From Methylococcus geothermalis (GTDB lineage: Bacteria; Pseudomonadota; Gammaproteobacteria; Methylococcales; Methylococcaceae), in the NCBI RefSeq assembly GCF_012769535.1, contig NZ_CP046565.1, forward strand, positions 1,192,501 through 1,256,500: 64,000 bases of DNA, written 5' to 3'. Position 1 is the first letter of the stretch; each line of letters starts with the position of its first letter. A program made the translations under genes and the position numbers. Shown here piece by piece: positions 45,975 to 57,225 of the stretch. The notes under the pieces are model-generated. The model was not told the origin of the DNA. It worked only from the letters and a program-made list of their open reading frames with translations, and searched no databases.

Positions 45975-46019
45975 GGGGGAACCAGATGGATGTGGAAGGG
46001 CGTGTCGAAATGACTTGGG

Positions 46020-46679
46020 TCAGCTTTTCCGGGCGGGTGCGGCTTGGGCCGAGCGCTCGCGCAGATAGCCGATCACGAGGGGGAGCACCGAGACGGCGAT
46101 GATGGACAGCACCACGACGCTGAAATTGTCCTTGACCCAGGGGATGTTGCCGAAGCCATAGCCCGCCCCAACCAGGAGGCCCACCCAGAGCAGGCCGCCG
46201 ATGATGTTGAAGGTGGCGAATACCACGTACCGCATGCTGCCGACGCCGGCCAGGAAAGGGGCGAAGGTCCGCACGATCGGCACGAAGCGGGCGATGATGA
46301 TGGTCATCTTGCCGTAGTGCTCGAAATAGCTGTGCGTGCGCTCGATGTGTTTCCGGTCGATGAAGCGCAGGAAATCGCGGTCGTGGAGCTTGTATCCGAA
46401 GAAATAGCCCACCAGGTAGTTGACGGCATCGCCCACGATCGCCGCCGTGGCGAGGACGAGGCCCAGGGTCGAAACGTCCATGGCGCCGGTAGCCGCCACC
46501 GCGCCGGCGGCGAACAGCAGCGAATCGCCGGGCAGGAAGGGGAGGACGATGAGGCCGGTTTCGCAGAACACGACCAGGAACAGGCTCAGGTAGATCCGGC
46601 TGCCGTGGGCCGCCGCCAGCTCCGGCAGATGCCGGTTGAGATGGAGGATGTAGTCCAGATAACTGGTCAATTCAGGCAT
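46020..46679 (-). CDS. DedA family membrane protein
   Basis: 219 residues. Family blocks FVVFCETGLIVLPFLPGDSLLFAAGA, then NYLVGYFFGYKLHDRDFLRF and ARFVPIVRTFAPFLAGVGSMRY. DedA proteins move undecaprenyl phosphate or phosphatidylethanolamine across the membrane and support proton homeostasis. Its placement 45 bp upstream of uppP on the same strand suggests a joint role in lipid-carrier recycling. Divergent from tonB, 111 bp apart. Confidence 0.9.
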   Translation of the reverse strand: MPELTSYLDYILHLNRHLPELAAAHGSRIYLSLFLVVFCETGLIVLPFLPGDSLLFAAGAVAATGAMDVSTLGLVLATAAIVGDAVNYLVGYFFGYKLHDRDFLRFIDRKHIERTHSYFEHYGKMTIIIARFVPIVRTFAPFLAGVGSMRYVVFATFNIIGGLLWVGLLVGAGYGFGNIPWVKDNFSVVVLSIIAVSVLPLVIGYLRERSAQAAPARKS

Positions 46680-46790
46680 GATGGTCCGAGTAGGGGTAAG
46701 GTCTTGAAGATAAGCTTGATACGGTGGATTTGCGGTGGGAGTCGCGACTAGGAATCGGTATCGGAGACCCTGTATGATAGTTCATCTCGT

Positions 46791-47525
46791 GTGGTTCCGA
46801 TCCTTCTCTTGTCCGTTCTCCGCCCCTTGCCCCCAACGACCGAATCCTTCTATCGACCGGGCGCGGTGATCCTGCTGCTGGTTTCCGTGGCGCATCTCGG
46901 CCTGTGGCTGGCCTGGCGGGAGATGAAGCGGCTGGAACCGGCGCGCGTGCCGCAGCAGGCCATCGAGGTTTCCCTGCAGATGCTGGCGCCGAAGGCACAG
47001 GAACCGGCGGCATCTCCCGCGCCGGCGCCGACCGCGCCGCCGAAGCCGGTGACTCCGCCCAAGCCGAAACCCGTCGCCAAGCCCAAACCGGTGGCCAAGA
47101 CTTTGCCCAAACCTTTGCCGGTCCGGCCCGCCGAAGAGGCGTCGGCCAAGAGCGAGCCCGCCAGCGCGCCGCCGCCCGAAAGCGCTCCGGCTGCGCGGGC
47201 CGAGGGAGGCGGCGCTGTGGGGGCGCCGGCCGTCCCGCCTTCGACGCCTGCGAACTTCAGCGCCAATTATTTGCACAATCCGCTGCCCGACTACCCGGTA
47301 TTCGCCAAGAAGCAGCGCTGGCAGGGCAAGGTCATGCTCAAGGTCCACGTCTTGCCGACGGGCCTGCCGGCCGAAGTCGAGCTGCAAGCCAGCAGCGGCC
47401 ACGACATCCTCGACGAGTCCGCGATGGAAACGGTCCGCCGCTGGCGCTTCGTCCCGGCGACCAAGGGCGGCAAGGCGGTGGCCAGCTGGGTCGTGGTACC
47501 GCTCGAATTCTCTCTGACTCATTGA
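46791..47525 (+). CDS. tonB: TonB energy-transducing protein
   Basis: 244 residues from GTG 46791. One N-terminal span (PGAVILLLVSVAHLGLWLAW), a long Pro/Lys region (TPPKPKPVAKPKPVAK) that spans the periplasm, then the TonB C-terminal domain (DYPVFAKKQRWQGKVMLKVH; SSGHDILDESAMETVRRWRF). Transmits proton motive force from ExbB-ExbD to outer-membrane receptors. Start codon is uncertain: TATGAT lies only 11 bp before this GTG. Operon with exbB and exbD. Confidence 0.93.
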   Translation: MVPILLLSVLRPLPPTTESFYRPGAVILLLVSVAHLGLWLAWREMKRLEPARVPQQAIEVSLQMLAPKAQEPAASPAPAPTAPPKPVTPPKPKPVAKPKPVAKTLPKPLPVRPAEEASAKSEPASAPPPESAPAARAEGGGAVGAPAVPPSTPANFSANYLHNPLPDYPVFAKKQRWQGKVMLKVHVLPTGLPAEVELQASSGHDILDESAMETVRRWRFVPATKGGKAVASWVVVPLEFSLTH

Positions 47526-47543
47526 CAGCACTCGGCAGGAATC

Positions 47544-48224
47544 ATGGTCACCGATACGTCCACCCTCATCATCAACGTCACCCTCTGGGTACTGATCTCG
47601 TTTTCCGTCCTCACCTGGACGCTCATCGTTCTCAAGGTCTGGCAATATTGGCGGCAGAGCCTCGCCAACCGGAGTTTCGAAGAACGGTTCTGGGGCGCCT
47701 CCAGCCTCGACGAGGCCCGCGGGGAAATCGCCGCCGGCAAGACCTCGCCCGTCGTCCGGCTCGCCAGCGCCGGCTTCGATGTGCTCGACAGCGCCAGCCA
47801 GAACCATCCGCCGGCCCTCAAATACAGAGGCGATCTACTCGCCACCCTGGAGCGCAAGCTCAAGCGGCAACTGGAGCGCGAATCGCGGCTGTCGGACATT
47901 GGGCTCACGGTCCTTGCCAGCATCGGGTCGACGGCGCCTTTCGTGGGCCTGTTCGGGACCGTCTGGGGCATCATGCATGCCTTGCAGGACATCAGCAAAA
48001 GCGGCAAGGCCAGCCTCGAGGTGGTGGCCGGTCCGATCGGCGAGGCGCTGATCGCCACCGCCATCGGCATCGCCGTCGCGGTGCCCGCCGTGCTGGCCTA
48101 CAACTTTTTGATGCGGCAATCGCGGCGCCGGCAGCAGGCGCTGGAAATCTTCGCCGAAGACTTCCTGCACCTGGTCAGCGCCGAGACCGCCCACCGCCCC
48201 GTCGGCTACGCTCAGGGCGAGTGA
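47544..48224 (+). CDS. exbB: Biopolymer transport protein ExbB
   Basis: 226 residues, three membrane spans. First span WVLISFSVLTWTLIVLKVWQYW, then a cytoplasmic domain (FEERFWGASSLDEARGEIAAG), and the MotA/TolQ/ExbB block LTVLASIGSTAPFVGLFGTVWGIM followed by GPIGEALIATAIGIAVAVPAVLAY. Stator of the TonB motor, with ExbD. 18 bp after tonB and 11 bp before exbD. Confidence 0.95.
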   Translation: MVTDTSTLIINVTLWVLISFSVLTWTLIVLKVWQYWRQSLANRSFEERFWGASSLDEARGEIAAGKTSPVVRLASAGFDVLDSASQNHPPALKYRGDLLATLERKLKRQLERESRLSDIGLTVLASIGSTAPFVGLFGTVWGIMHALQDISKSGKASLEVVAGPIGEALIATAIGIAVAVPAVLAYNFLMRQSRRRQQALEIFAEDFLHLVSAETAHRPVGYAQGE

Positions 48225-48235
48225 AGGAGACCGCC

Positions 48236-48646
48236 ATGGCCATGAAAACCGGGGGCGACAACGATGAAGTGATGAGCGAGATCAACGTCACCCCGCTGGT
48301 CGACGTCATGCTGGTGCTGGTGATCGTGTTCCTGGTGACGGCGCCGCTGCTGACCCAGAGCATGAACGTCAACCTGCCCAAGACCGGCGCGGTGGCCGCC
48401 TCGGACGACAACAAGTCGACCCCGATCGGCATCGACGCCCAGGGACGCATCGTGCTGGACAAGACCGAGATCGCCGATCTGGCGCAGCTGGAAGCCAGGC
48501 TCCGGGAAGCGGTGCAGCAGAATCCGGACGCCCTGTACATCGTCCATGCCGACCAGGCGGTGAGCTATGCCGTCGTCGCCAAGGTGCTGGCCACCGCCCA
48601 CAAGGCCGGGGTCAACCGGCTGTCCCTGGCGACGGTTCAGGAGTAG
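48236..48646 (+). CDS. exbD: Biopolymer transport protein ExbD
   Basis: 136 residues from ATG 48236, preceded by AAGGAG. One span with the proton-carrying Asp: NVTPLVDVMLVLVIVFLVTA; periplasmic domain SMNVNLPKTGAVA and YIVHADQAVSYAVVAKVLATA. Completes the TonB motor. The reading frame stays open upstream through exbB but that part is a shadow. Confidence 0.95.
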   Translation: MAMKTGGDNDEVMSEINVTPLVDVMLVLVIVFLVTAPLLTQSMNVNLPKTGAVAASDDNKSTPIGIDAQGRIVLDKTEIADLAQLEARLREAVQQNPDALYIVHADQAVSYAVVAKVLATAHKAGVNRLSLATVQE

Positions 48647-48666
48647 CGGTCTGGCGACGTCGTCCG

Positions 48667-48699
48667 GGGCATTTTCCAAGCCGTTCCGGAATGCCCTTT
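48667..48699 (+). terminator. Probable intrinsic terminator after exbD
   Basis: GGGCATT (48667-48673) pairs with AATGCCC (48690-48696) and is followed by TTTC. It lies 20 bp after the exbD stop and 62 bp before dapA. The loop is 16 nt and the T run short, so termination may be partial. Confidence 0.5.
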
Positions 48700-48760
48700 C
48701 CCGTGTTGTCAGTGATAGGGGCGACACGCTACCATCGACACTTTTTAGCGGATGCATCGA

Positions 48761-49636
48761 ATGATTCAAGGCAGTATCGTTGCCCTGGCAACTCCCATGG
48801 AGCCCGATGGGGGGCTGGACATCCCCGGCCTGAGGCGGCTCGTCGAGTTCCACATCGAACAGGGAACGGACGCCATCGTGGCGGTGGGGACGACCGGTGA
48901 ATCGGCGACGCTGGACGAGGAGGAGCACACCGAAGTCATCCGGCTGGTGGTGGAGCAGGTGGCCGGCCGCATTCCGGTCATTGCCGGTACCGGCGCGAAT
49001 GCAACCACCGAGGCCATCAGCCTGACCGCCAAGGCCAAGGCCGTCGGCGCGGATGCCTGTCTGCTCGTCACACCCTATTACAACAAGCCGACTCAGGAGG
49101 GCCTCTACCGGCATCACCGGGCGGTCGCCGAGGCGGTGGACATTCCGCAGATTCTTTACAATGTGCCCGGCCGTACCGGCTGCGACATGCTGCCGGCCAC
49201 GGTGGGGAGGCTGGCCGAAGTTCCAGGCATCGTCGGCATCAAGGAAGCGACCGGCAAGCTCGAACGGCTGGCCGAGATCCGGGCGCTGTGTCCCGAGGGC
49301 TTCGCCCTGTATTCCGGTGATGACGCGACGGCTTGCGAGTTCTGTCTGAGGGGCGGGAGCGGGGTGATTTCCGTCACGGCCAACGTGGCGCCCCGGCTCA
49401 TGCACGAAATGTGTCGGGCAGCCATCGCCGGAGACCGGACCAGCGCCGAGGCTTTCAACCGGCGGCTCGAAGCCTTGCACCGCGAGCTGTTCATCGAGTC
49501 CAACCCCATACCCGTGAAATGGGCATTGTGCGAGATGGGGCTGATCAAGGAGGGTATCCGCCTGCCGCTGACCTGGCTGGACGAGTCGTGCCGGGAGCCG
49601 GTGCGCCAGGCGCTGCGCCAAGCCGGCGCGATCTGA
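48761..49636 (+). CDS. dapA: 4-hydroxy-tetrahydrodipicolinate synthase
   Basis: Condenses pyruvate with aspartate semialdehyde in lysine and meso-DAP synthesis. Taking ATG 48761 gives [13 protein letters not shown] and 291 residues, the family start and length; ATG 48752 is also possible. Active-site blocks: [17 protein letters not shown], the Tyr in [13 protein letters not shown] and the Schiff-base Lys in [15 protein letters not shown]. Followed by bamC after 10 bp, the standard dapA-bamC pair. Confidence 0.96.
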   Translation: MIQGSIVALATPMEPDGGLDIPGLRRLVEFHIEQGTDAIVAVGTTGESATLDEEEHTEVIRLVVEQVAGRIPVIAGTGANATTEAISLTAKAKAVGADACLLVTPYYNKPTQEGLYRHHRAVAEAVDIPQILYNVPGRTGCDMLPATVGRLAEVPGIVGIKEATGKLERLAEIRALCPEGFALYSGDDATACEFCLRGGSGVISVTANVAPRLMHEMCRAAIAGDRTSAEAFNRRLEALHRELFIESNPIPVKWALCEMGLIKEGIRLPLTWLDESCREPVRQALRQAGAI

Positions 49637-49646
49637 GGATCATCCC

Positions 49647-50366
49647 ATGGGCAAAGCATTCAGGTGGCTGGCTCTCGGCGGCGGGTTCTGGCTGCTGGCC
49701 GGCTGTACTTATATCGCCAGTTTCTTTCCGGACAAGCAGAAGCAGTACCGCTATCATTCGGAAATTCCGCCGCTGGAAATTCCGCCGGATTTGAGCTCGT
49801 CGACCATCGAGGGAGCGGTCGCCTCCGCAGCCCAGACGGAAGCCCTTCAAGCGAAAGAGGATCAGGATCGAGCTCCTCGGGCGGTTTCCGAGCCCGAGCC
49901 CGAGTCCGACGCGCCCGATCCGAAGACCACGCTGGCCCAGGACTTGAGCGACGTGCCCCTGATCGAGGTGGAGGCGCCGTTCGAGGACGCGTGGCGCTCG
50001 GTCAACCGTGCGCTGGGCCGCGCCAAGCTCGAGGTGGTCGGGGAGGACCAGGCGAAAGGCATATTCGAGGTCTATTACAACGGCACCGGCCAGCGCGCTC
50101 CGGAAGACGTGGGGCTGTTCTCCGGCTTGTTCGGCGGCGGCAGCGACAGCACGGCTTCGGCGTTCCGGGTCCATGTCGAGCAGAAAGGCAAGATTACCCA
50201 GGTTTTCGTGACCGATGGCCGGGATGATCCACAGCAATCCGGGCTGGGGCTCGAACTGCTGAAAACGATACACGCGCAGTTCCAGAAATCCGCAAGCGCT
50301 CCGCCGGCGTCCGGCAAGGAGAATGACGCCGGGCAGCCGGAAGAATCCGCCCAGCCCGCCGAATAA
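49647..50366 (+). CDS. bamC: Outer-membrane assembly lipoprotein BamC-like
   Basis: 239 residues. Lipoprotein signal [17 protein letters not shown] with the lipid Cys, an unstructured region ([19 protein letters not shown], the BamD-binding type of N-terminus), an acidic stretch, then one helix-grip domain ([39 protein letters not shown]). Shorter than E. coli BamC (344), with one rather than two C-terminal domains. Identity is supported by dapA next door. Confidence 0.85.
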   Translation: MGKAFRWLALGGGFWLLAGCTYIASFFPDKQKQYRYHSEIPPLEIPPDLSSSTIEGAVASAAQTEALQAKEDQDRAPRAVSEPEPESDAPDPKTTLAQDLSDVPLIEVEAPFEDAWRSVNRALGRAKLEVVGEDQAKGIFEVYYNGTGQRAPEDVGLFSGLFGGGSDSTASAFRVHVEQKGKITQVFVTDGRDDPQQSGLGLELLKTIHAQFQKSASAPPASGKENDAGQPEESAQPAE

Positions 50367-50407
50367 GGCGGTTTTCGAACTTTTTCCACAGTCTGCGAGC
50401 CATAGCC

Positions 50408-53400
50408 ATGGTTGTCTGTATTCCGGGGCCATCGGCCTTGTCCGTATTTCGTGCCAATCGCCTGCTGGCTTCCTTGCGCGCCGCCGCTCCGATCGTCCGC
50501 AAGGTCGACGCCAGATTCATCCATTTCGGGGAACTGGCGCGCGACCTGGACGAGGCCGAGAACCGGCTGCTGCGGCAAGTCTTGCATTACGGCGCAATCG
50601 AGAGCGAGGCGGAGGCGGGAGAAACCTTCCTGGTGACGCCGCGGATCGGGACGATTTCGCCCTGGTCCAGCAAAGCGACCGAGATCGTTCGCCGCTGCGG
50701 GTTGGAAGCGGTCTGCCGGGTCGAGCGAGGCATCGCCTACGCGCTGCAGCTCGACGGCGAGCTGTCCGCCATGCAGCGCGATGCCGTCAAGGCCCTCCTG
50801 CACGATCGCATGACCCAGACCGTCCTCAGCCGCGGGCAGGAAGAGATGCTGTTCCGCCACCGCGAGCCGGAGCCGCTGCAATACGTTCCGCTCATGCAGG
50901 AGGGCCGGTGGGCGTTGGTCAAGGCCAATGCCGGTCTGGGGCTGGCGCTCTCGGAAGACGAACTGGACTACCTGGAAACGAGCTACAGGGCGATGTCGCG
51001 CAATCCCAGCGACATCGAGCTGATGATGTTCGCCCAGGCGAATTCCGAGCACTGCCGCCACAAGATATTCAACGCGCAATGGCGGATCGACGGCGAGGCG
51101 CAGGATCAGACCCTGTTCGGCATGATCCGCCACACCAGCAAGGCGAGTCCCGAGGGCATCGTCTCGGCCTACAGCGACAACGCCGCGGTCGTCCGAGGGG
51201 CGCGGGCCGAGGTGCTGCTCCGCGAGCCCGACGGCTTCGCCTACGGCTACCGGGAAGAGCCGGCGCATCTGGTGATGAAGGTGGAGACCCACAATCATCC
51301 GACCGCGATCTCGCCCTTCCCTGGCGCCGCCACCGGCGTCGGCGGCGAGATTCGCGACGAGGGCGCCACCGGGCGCGGTTCGCACAGCAAGGCCGGACTC
51401 ACCGGATTCTCGGTCTCGCATCTGCGCATCCCGGATTTCGTCCAGCCTTGGGAGATCGACAGCGGCAAGCCGGGCCGCATCGCCTCTCCCCTGCAGATCA
51501 TGCTGGAGGGGCCGATCGGCGGCGCGGCATTCAACAACGAATTCGGCCGCCCCAACCTGTGCGGCTATTTCCGCACCTTCCAGCAGCTTTCGCCGGATGG
51601 CGCGAGCCTGTACGGTTACCACAAGCCGATCATGCTGGCCGGCGGCATGGGCAACATCCGCGAAGTCAACCTGGGCAAGAGGGACATTCCGCCGGGCGCG
51701 CCCATCGTGGTACTGGGCGGGCCGGCCATGCTGATCGGCCTGGGCGGCGGGGCGGCATCGTCGGTGGCTTCCGGCGAAAGCGCCGAGGATCTCGATTTCG
51801 CCTCGGTCCAGCGCGACAACCCGGAAATGCAGCGGCGCTGCCAGGAGGTCATCAACCATTGCGTCGCCCTCGGCGAAGACAACCCGATCCTGTCGATTCA
51901 TGACGTCGGCGCCGGAGGGCTGTCCAACGCCGTGCCGGAAATCATCCACGACAGCGGCCGGGGCGGGCGTTTCGAGCTGCGGAACATCCCTAGCGCAGAA
52001 CCGGGGCTGTCACCGATGCAGCTCTGGTGCAACGAGTCCCAGGAGCGTTACGTGCTGGCCCTGCGCCCCGAACTGCTGGAACGCTTCCAATCCCTGTGCG
52101 AACGCGAGCGCTGCCCGTTCGCGGTGATCGGTCATGCGACGGCGGACGAAGACCTGGTGGTCAACGACTTGCGATTCGCCAACCATCCGGTGGCGATCCC
52201 GATGTCCCTGCTGTTCGGCAAACCGCCCAGGATGCTGCGCGATGTCCGCCGGCTCCGCCCGGCCTTGAAACCGCTGGACTTCCCCGGCTTCGACTGGCGC
52301 GACGCCGTCAAGCGGGTGCTGCGCCTGCCCGCGGTGGCGGACAAGAGCTTCCTGATCCACATCGGCGACCGGTCGGTGGGCGGGCTGGTGGCGCGGGACC
52401 AGCTGGTGGGTCCGTGGCAGGTGCCGGTGGCTGACGTCGCGGTGACCGCATCGGGCTTCCGCGCCGTGACCGGTGAAGCCATGGCCATGGGCGAGCGCTC
52501 GCCCATCGCCGTCATCGACGCGCCGGCATCCGGCCGCATGGCGGTGGGCGAGGCGCTGACCAACATCCTCGCGGCCCCGATCGCTGCGCTGCACGACGTG
52601 AAGCTGTCGGCCAACTGGATGGCAGCGGCCGGCGCCCCCGGTGAGGATGCCCGTTTGTTCGACACGGTGCGCGCCGTGGGCCTGGAGCTGTGCCCGGCGC
52701 TGGGTGTCGCCATTCCCGTCGGCAAGGACTCTCTGTCGATGCGCACCGTCTGGCGGGAGAGCGGCAAGGACGTGGCCATGACATCGCCGCTGTCTCTGAT
52801 CGTGTCGGCGTTCGCTCCGGTGACCGACGTGAGGCGGACGCTGACGCCGGAGCTGCGCCTTGACGTCGGCGACTCGGTGCTGGTCCTGATCGATCTGGGC
52901 CAGGGGCGCAACCGTTTGGGTGGCTCGGCGCTGGCCCAGGTTTATGGGCAAATGGGCGAGACTTGCCCGGATCTCGACGACCCGGCCCTGTTCCGGGCAT
53001 TTTTCGGCGTGGTTCAGTCGCTCAACGCGGACGGACTGATCCTCGCCTATCACGACCGGTCCGACGGCGGCCTTTTCGTCACGGTCGCGGAGATGGCCTT
53101 CGCCGCGAGGACCGGTGTCGACCTGCAGCTCGATCATCTCGGCGATCCCGTGGCGGCCTCCTTCGCCGAAGAGCTGGGTGCGGTCATCCAGGTGGCCAGC
53201 GAGGATCTGCCCGCCGTGATGGTGCGGCTGGAGGATGCCGGGCTGGGTGCCTGCAGCCAGGTGATCGGGGCGCCGCGCTCCGACAGCCGGATCGTGGTGC
53301 ATCACGGCGGCGTACCGGTGTTCAGTGCCGGCCGCGCCGAACTGCAGGGCATCTGGTCCGAGACCAGCTACCGTATGCAGGCGTTGCGGGACAATCCGGA

Positions 53401-54274
53401 ATGCGCGCGGCAGCAGTACGAGGCCCTGTTCGATGACGGCGACCCGGGTTTGCATGCCAAGCTAAGTTTCGATTTGAACGCCGATGTGGCAGCGCCCTAT
53501 CTCAACCTCGCCCGGCCACGGATGGCGATCCTGCGGGAGCAGGGCGTCAACGGCCACATGGAAATGGCCGCGGCGTTCGACGCCGCCGGCTTCGCCTGCG
53601 TCGACGTGCACATGAGCGATCTGGCGGAAGGCCGGCTCGACCTGGCGGGCTTCCGGGGGCTGGCGGCCTGCGGCGGGTTCTCCTACGGCGATGTGCTCGG
53701 GGCGGGTGGCGGCTGGGCCAAGTCGATCCTCTACAACCCGCGGCTGCGGGAGGCGTTCTCGGCCTTCTTCCACAGGGAGGACACGTTCGGGCTCGGCGTC
53801 TGCAACGGCTGTCAGATGCTTTCGCAACTGCACGATCTGATCCCCGGGGCGGAGAACTGGCCCCGTTTCGTCCGCAACCGGTCCGAGCAGTACGAGGCGC
53901 GGGTCGCCATGGTGGAAATTCAGCCGTCCCGTTCGATTTTCTTCGACGGCATGGCGGGGTCGAGGCTGCCGGTCGTGGTCTCGCACGGCGAGGGCCGGGT
54001 CGAATACCGTGCCGGAGCGGGCGATGCGCGCCAGCTGGTGGCGGCGGCCTTCGTCGACAACTACGGCAGGATTGCCGAGGTCTTTCCGTTCAATCCCAAC
54101 GGCTCTCCCCACGGCATCACCGGACTGACCACGCCGGACGGGCGTTTCACCATCATGATGCCGCATCCGGAACGCTGTTTCCGCAGCGTGCAGAACTCCT
54201 GGCGGGCCAGGGATTGGGGGGATTATGGCCCGTGGATGCGAATGTTCCGCAACGCCAGACGTTGGGTGGGTTAG
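50408..54274 (+). CDS. purL: Phosphoribosylformylglycinamidine synthase
   Basis: 1288 residues, the large proteobacterial form. Converts FGAR to FGAM with glutamine and ATP in purine synthesis. Order: N-terminal adaptor domain, linker, two AIRS-like ATP halves ([50 protein letters not shown]), and a C-terminal glutaminase with the nucleophile in [13 protein letters not shown] and the His-Glu in [13 protein letters not shown]. Start [20 protein letters not shown]. 41 bp after bamC. Confidence 0.97.
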   Translation: MVVCIPGPSALSVFRANRLLASLRAAAPIVRKVDARFIHFGELARDLDEAENRLLRQVLHYGAIESEAEAGETFLVTPRIGTISPWSSKATEIVRRCGLEAVCRVERGIAYALQLDGELSAMQRDAVKALLHDRMTQTVLSRGQEEMLFRHREPEPLQYVPLMQEGRWALVKANAGLGLALSEDELDYLETSYRAMSRNPSDIELMMFAQANSEHCRHKIFNAQWRIDGEAQDQTLFGMIRHTSKASPEGIVSAYSDNAAVVRGARAEVLLREPDGFAYGYREEPAHLVMKVETHNHPTAISPFPGAATGVGGEIRDEGATGRGSHSKAGLTGFSVSHLRIPDFVQPWEIDSGKPGRIASPLQIMLEGPIGGAAFNNEFGRPNLCGYFRTFQQLSPDGASLYGYHKPIMLAGGMGNIREVNLGKRDIPPGAPIVVLGGPAMLIGLGGGAASSVASGESAEDLDFASVQRDNPEMQRRCQEVINHCVALGEDNPILSIHDVGAGGLSNAVPEIIHDSGRGGRFELRNIPSAEPGLSPMQLWCNESQERYVLALRPELLERFQSLCERERCPFAVIGHATADEDLVVNDLRFANHPVAIPMSLLFGKPPRMLRDVRRLRPALKPLDFPGFDWRDAVKRVLRLPAVADKSFLIHIGDRSVGGLVARDQLVGPWQVPVADVAVTASGFRAVTGEAMAMGERSPIAVIDAPASGRMAVGEALTNILAAPIAALHDVKLSANWMAAAGAPGEDARLFDTVRAVGLELCPALGVAIPVGKDSLSMRTVWRESGKDVAMTSPLSLIVSAFAPVTDVRRTLTPELRLDVGDSVLVLIDLGQGRNRLGGSALAQVYGQMGETCPDLDDPALFRAFFGVVQSLNADGLILAYHDRSDGGLFVTVAEMAFAARTGVDLQLDHLGDPVAASFAEELGAVIQVASEDLPAVMVRLEDAGLGACSQVIGAPRSDSRIVVHHGGVPVFSAGRAELQGIWSETSYRMQALRDNPECARQQYEALFDDGDPGLHAKLSFDLNADVAAPYLNLARPRMAILREQGVNGHMEMAAAFDAAGFACVDVHMSDLAEGRLDLAGFRGLAACGGFSYGDVLGAGGGWAKSILYNPRLREAFSAFFHREDTFGLGVCNGCQMLSQLHDLIPGAENWPRFVRNRSEQYEARVAMVEIQPSRSIFFDGMAGSRLPVVVSHGEGRVEYRAGAGDARQLVAAAFVDNYGRIAEVFPFNPNGSPHGITGLTTPDGRFTIMMPHPERCFRSVQNSWRARDWGDYGPWMRMFRNARRWVG

Positions 54275-54299
54275 CGCGGCTTCGGTTCATCATCCGGCA

Positions 54300-54327
54300 T
54301 TGAAAAGGTCTCACACGACGGTATAAT
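54300..54327 (+). promoter_or_regulatory. Sigma-70 promoter for tpiA-secG
   Basis: TTGAAA at 54300-54305 and TATAAT at 54322-54327, spaced 16 bp, ending 29 bp before the tpiA ATG with a following CGAGGAG ribosome site. Near consensus at both boxes. Confidence 0.75.
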
Positions 54328-54356
54328 CGACCAATTTTTCCGAGGAGTCGGGATTG

Positions 54357-55109
54357 ATGCGTCGTCCTCTGGTGATTGGAAACTGGAAGATGAACGGCAG
54401 GAGCGCGAGCGTGGCTCGCCTGCTGAACGACATTCTGGCCGGCATCGGAGATTGCAAGGCGGAAGTCGGGGTGTGCGTCCCGTTCGTCTACATTCCCCAG
54501 GCATCCGAGATACTCAAGGGAACCAAGGTAATGCTCGGCGCCCAGAACGTCGCGGACCACAACTCCGGGGCCTTCACCGGCGAGATTTCGGCCGGCATGC
54601 TGCGCGAGTTCGGCTGCGAGATCGTCATCGTCGGACACTCGGAGCGGCGGCTGCTCTACGGAGAGTCCAACGAACTGGTGGCTTCCCGTTATGAGCAGGC
54701 CATCCAGGGGCATCTGAAGCCGATCCTCTGCGTCGGCGAAACGCTGGAGCAGAGGGAGCATGGCAGGACTCTCGCGGTGATCGGGGCGCAGATCGATACG
54801 GTGTTCGAATTCGCCGGCGTCCAGTCCCTGGAGCATGCTGTGATTGCCTACGAGCCCGTTTGGGCGGTAGGGACGGGCCACAGCGCGACCACCGGGCAGG
54901 CCCAGGAAGTGCATTACCACATCCGGAGCCTCATCGGCCGGTGGAACCCGGAGGTGGCTCAGGCGGTACAGATTATCTATGGCGGAAGCGTCAAGCCGGA
55001 AAATGCCGCCGAATTGTTTGCGATGCCCGATATCGACGGCGGCCTGATCGGTGGCGCCTCGCTCGATGCGCGGGCATTCCTGTCGATCTGTCATTCAGTT
55101 TCAGTTTAG
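54357..55109 (+). CDS. tpiA: Triosephosphate isomerase
   Basis: 250 residues from ATG 54357. Interconverts dihydroxyacetone phosphate and glyceraldehyde 3-phosphate. Active site: GNWKMNG (Asn9, Lys11), the His in [12 protein letters not shown], and the catalytic Glu with the flexible loop [15 protein letters not shown]; phosphate loop [16 protein letters not shown] directly upstream is unlikely to be the start. 8 bp before secG, a common pairing. Confidence 0.97.
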   Translation: MRRPLVIGNWKMNGRSASVARLLNDILAGIGDCKAEVGVCVPFVYIPQASEILKGTKVMLGAQNVADHNSGAFTGEISAGMLREFGCEIVIVGHSERRLLYGESNELVASRYEQAIQGHLKPILCVGETLEQREHGRTLAVIGAQIDTVFEFAGVQSLEHAVIAYEPVWAVGTGHSATTGQAQEVHYHIRSLIGRWNPEVAQAVQIIYGGSVKPENAAELFAMPDIDGGLIGGASLDARAFLSICHSVSV

Positions 55110-55117
55110 GTATTTTT

Positions 55118-55471
55118 ATGATTCAAGCGTTGACTGTCTTTCATGTTCTGCTCGCCTTGAGCATCGTCGGATTGGTGCTGCTGCAGCAGGGGCGGGGGGC
55201 GGATGCCGGTGCCGGTTTCGGCGGCGGTTCGTCCGGCAGCCTGTTCGGCGCGCGCGGCGCGGCGTCGTTCCTGTCGCGGACCACGGCCATTCTGGCCACT
55301 CTGTTTTTCGGGACGAGCCTTACCCTTGCTTATTTATCGGGCCATGTGGATAATAAACGGCTCGACATCATGGACGTACCCGCGGCGCAGCAGTCCCAGC
55401 CGGACATGCCCGTGATAGCTCCGGAACCGGCCAAGAGTGAGTCCGACGTGCCGGGACAACCCGCGCCGTAA
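55118..55471 (+). CDS. secG: Protein translocase subunit SecG
   Basis: 117 residues from ATG 55118, two spans. First span [19 protein letters not shown], Gly/Ser loop [21 protein letters not shown], second span [20 protein letters not shown], then an acidic Pro-rich tail. Auxiliary part of SecYEG. The [10 protein letters not shown] and GSLFGARG blocks identify the family. Followed by a tRNA after 20 bp. Confidence 0.94.
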   Translation: MIQALTVFHVLLALSIVGLVLLQQGRGADAGAGFGGGSSGSLFGARGAASFLSRTTAILATLFFGTSLTLAYLSGHVDNKRLDIMDVPAAQQSQPDMPVIAPEPAKSESDVPGQPAP

Positions 55472-55491
55472 TGTCCGTTCCCGAATACCCA

Positions 55492-56763
<1,272 letters not shown>

Positions 56764-56808
56764 TAATGCGCAACTTTGAATTCGTCAAATAAGAACTAGA
56801 GGTTGACC

Positions 56809-57162
56809 ATGAGTTTCTTTATTGCCGACGCCTTGGCGGAGGCCGCTCCCGCGGCGGCGCAGGAACCCGGCGCCGCCGGCTTGATTCTGCCCATGGCCGT
56901 TCTCGCCGTGTTCTTCCTGCTGTTCGTGCTGCCGCAGAACCGCCGCCAGAGGGAACACAAGAAGCTGCTGCAGTCGCTCGTCAAGGGGGTTGAAGTGGTC
57001 ACGACGGGGGGGGTTCTGGGCCGGGTGGTCGAGGTCGACGATAATTTCGTCACGCTGGAAGTGGCCGAAAATGTTCAGATCTGCGTACAGCGCAACGCCG
57101 TCGCTTCGCTGATGCCCAAGGGCACTTACAAAGCGGCGAAGCGCAAACCCGAATCCAAGTAA
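56809..57162 (+). CDS. yajC: Preprotein translocase subunit YajC
   Basis: 117 residues from ATG 56809 after AGAGG. One N-terminal span (LILPMAVLAVFFLLFVLPQN) and a cytoplasmic domain with SLVKGVEVVTTGGVLGRVVEVDDNFV. Partner of SecD-SecF. Part of the common tgt-yajC-secD-secF order. Confidence 0.95.
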   Translation: MSFFIADALAEAAPAAAQEPGAAGLILPMAVLAVFFLLFVLPQNRRQREHKKLLQSLVKGVEVVTTGGVLGRVVEVDDNFVTLEVAENVQICVQRNAVASLMPKGTYKAAKRKPESK

Positions 57163-57163
57163 A

Positions 57164-57196
57164 CCCGCCTCTCCGGCGGGCCTGCAAACCCGCCGG
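57164..57196 (+). promoter_or_regulatory. Mutually exclusive hairpins between yajC and secD
   Basis: Three short blocks: A CCCGCC (57164-57169), B CCGGCGGG (57173-57180), C CCCGCCGG (57189-57196). B can pair with A (6 bp, 5-nt loop) or with C (8 bp, 8-nt loop) but not both. No T tract follows. May simply stabilise the message; could also tune secD expression. Sits 30 bp before the secD ATG. Confidence 0.35.
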
Positions 57197-57225
57197 AAAC
57201 TCCCGTTTCCAAATAGGTTCCGAGC

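Noticed and set aside
46904-48646. 580-codon frame through tonB, exbB and exbD
   Set aside because: Only its last 136 codons (exbD) are real; the rest is out of frame with tonB and exbB.
50075-51949. 624-codon - strand frame
   Set aside because: It lies opposite bamC and purL and shows only shadow composition (His, Arg, Asp and Gly rich).
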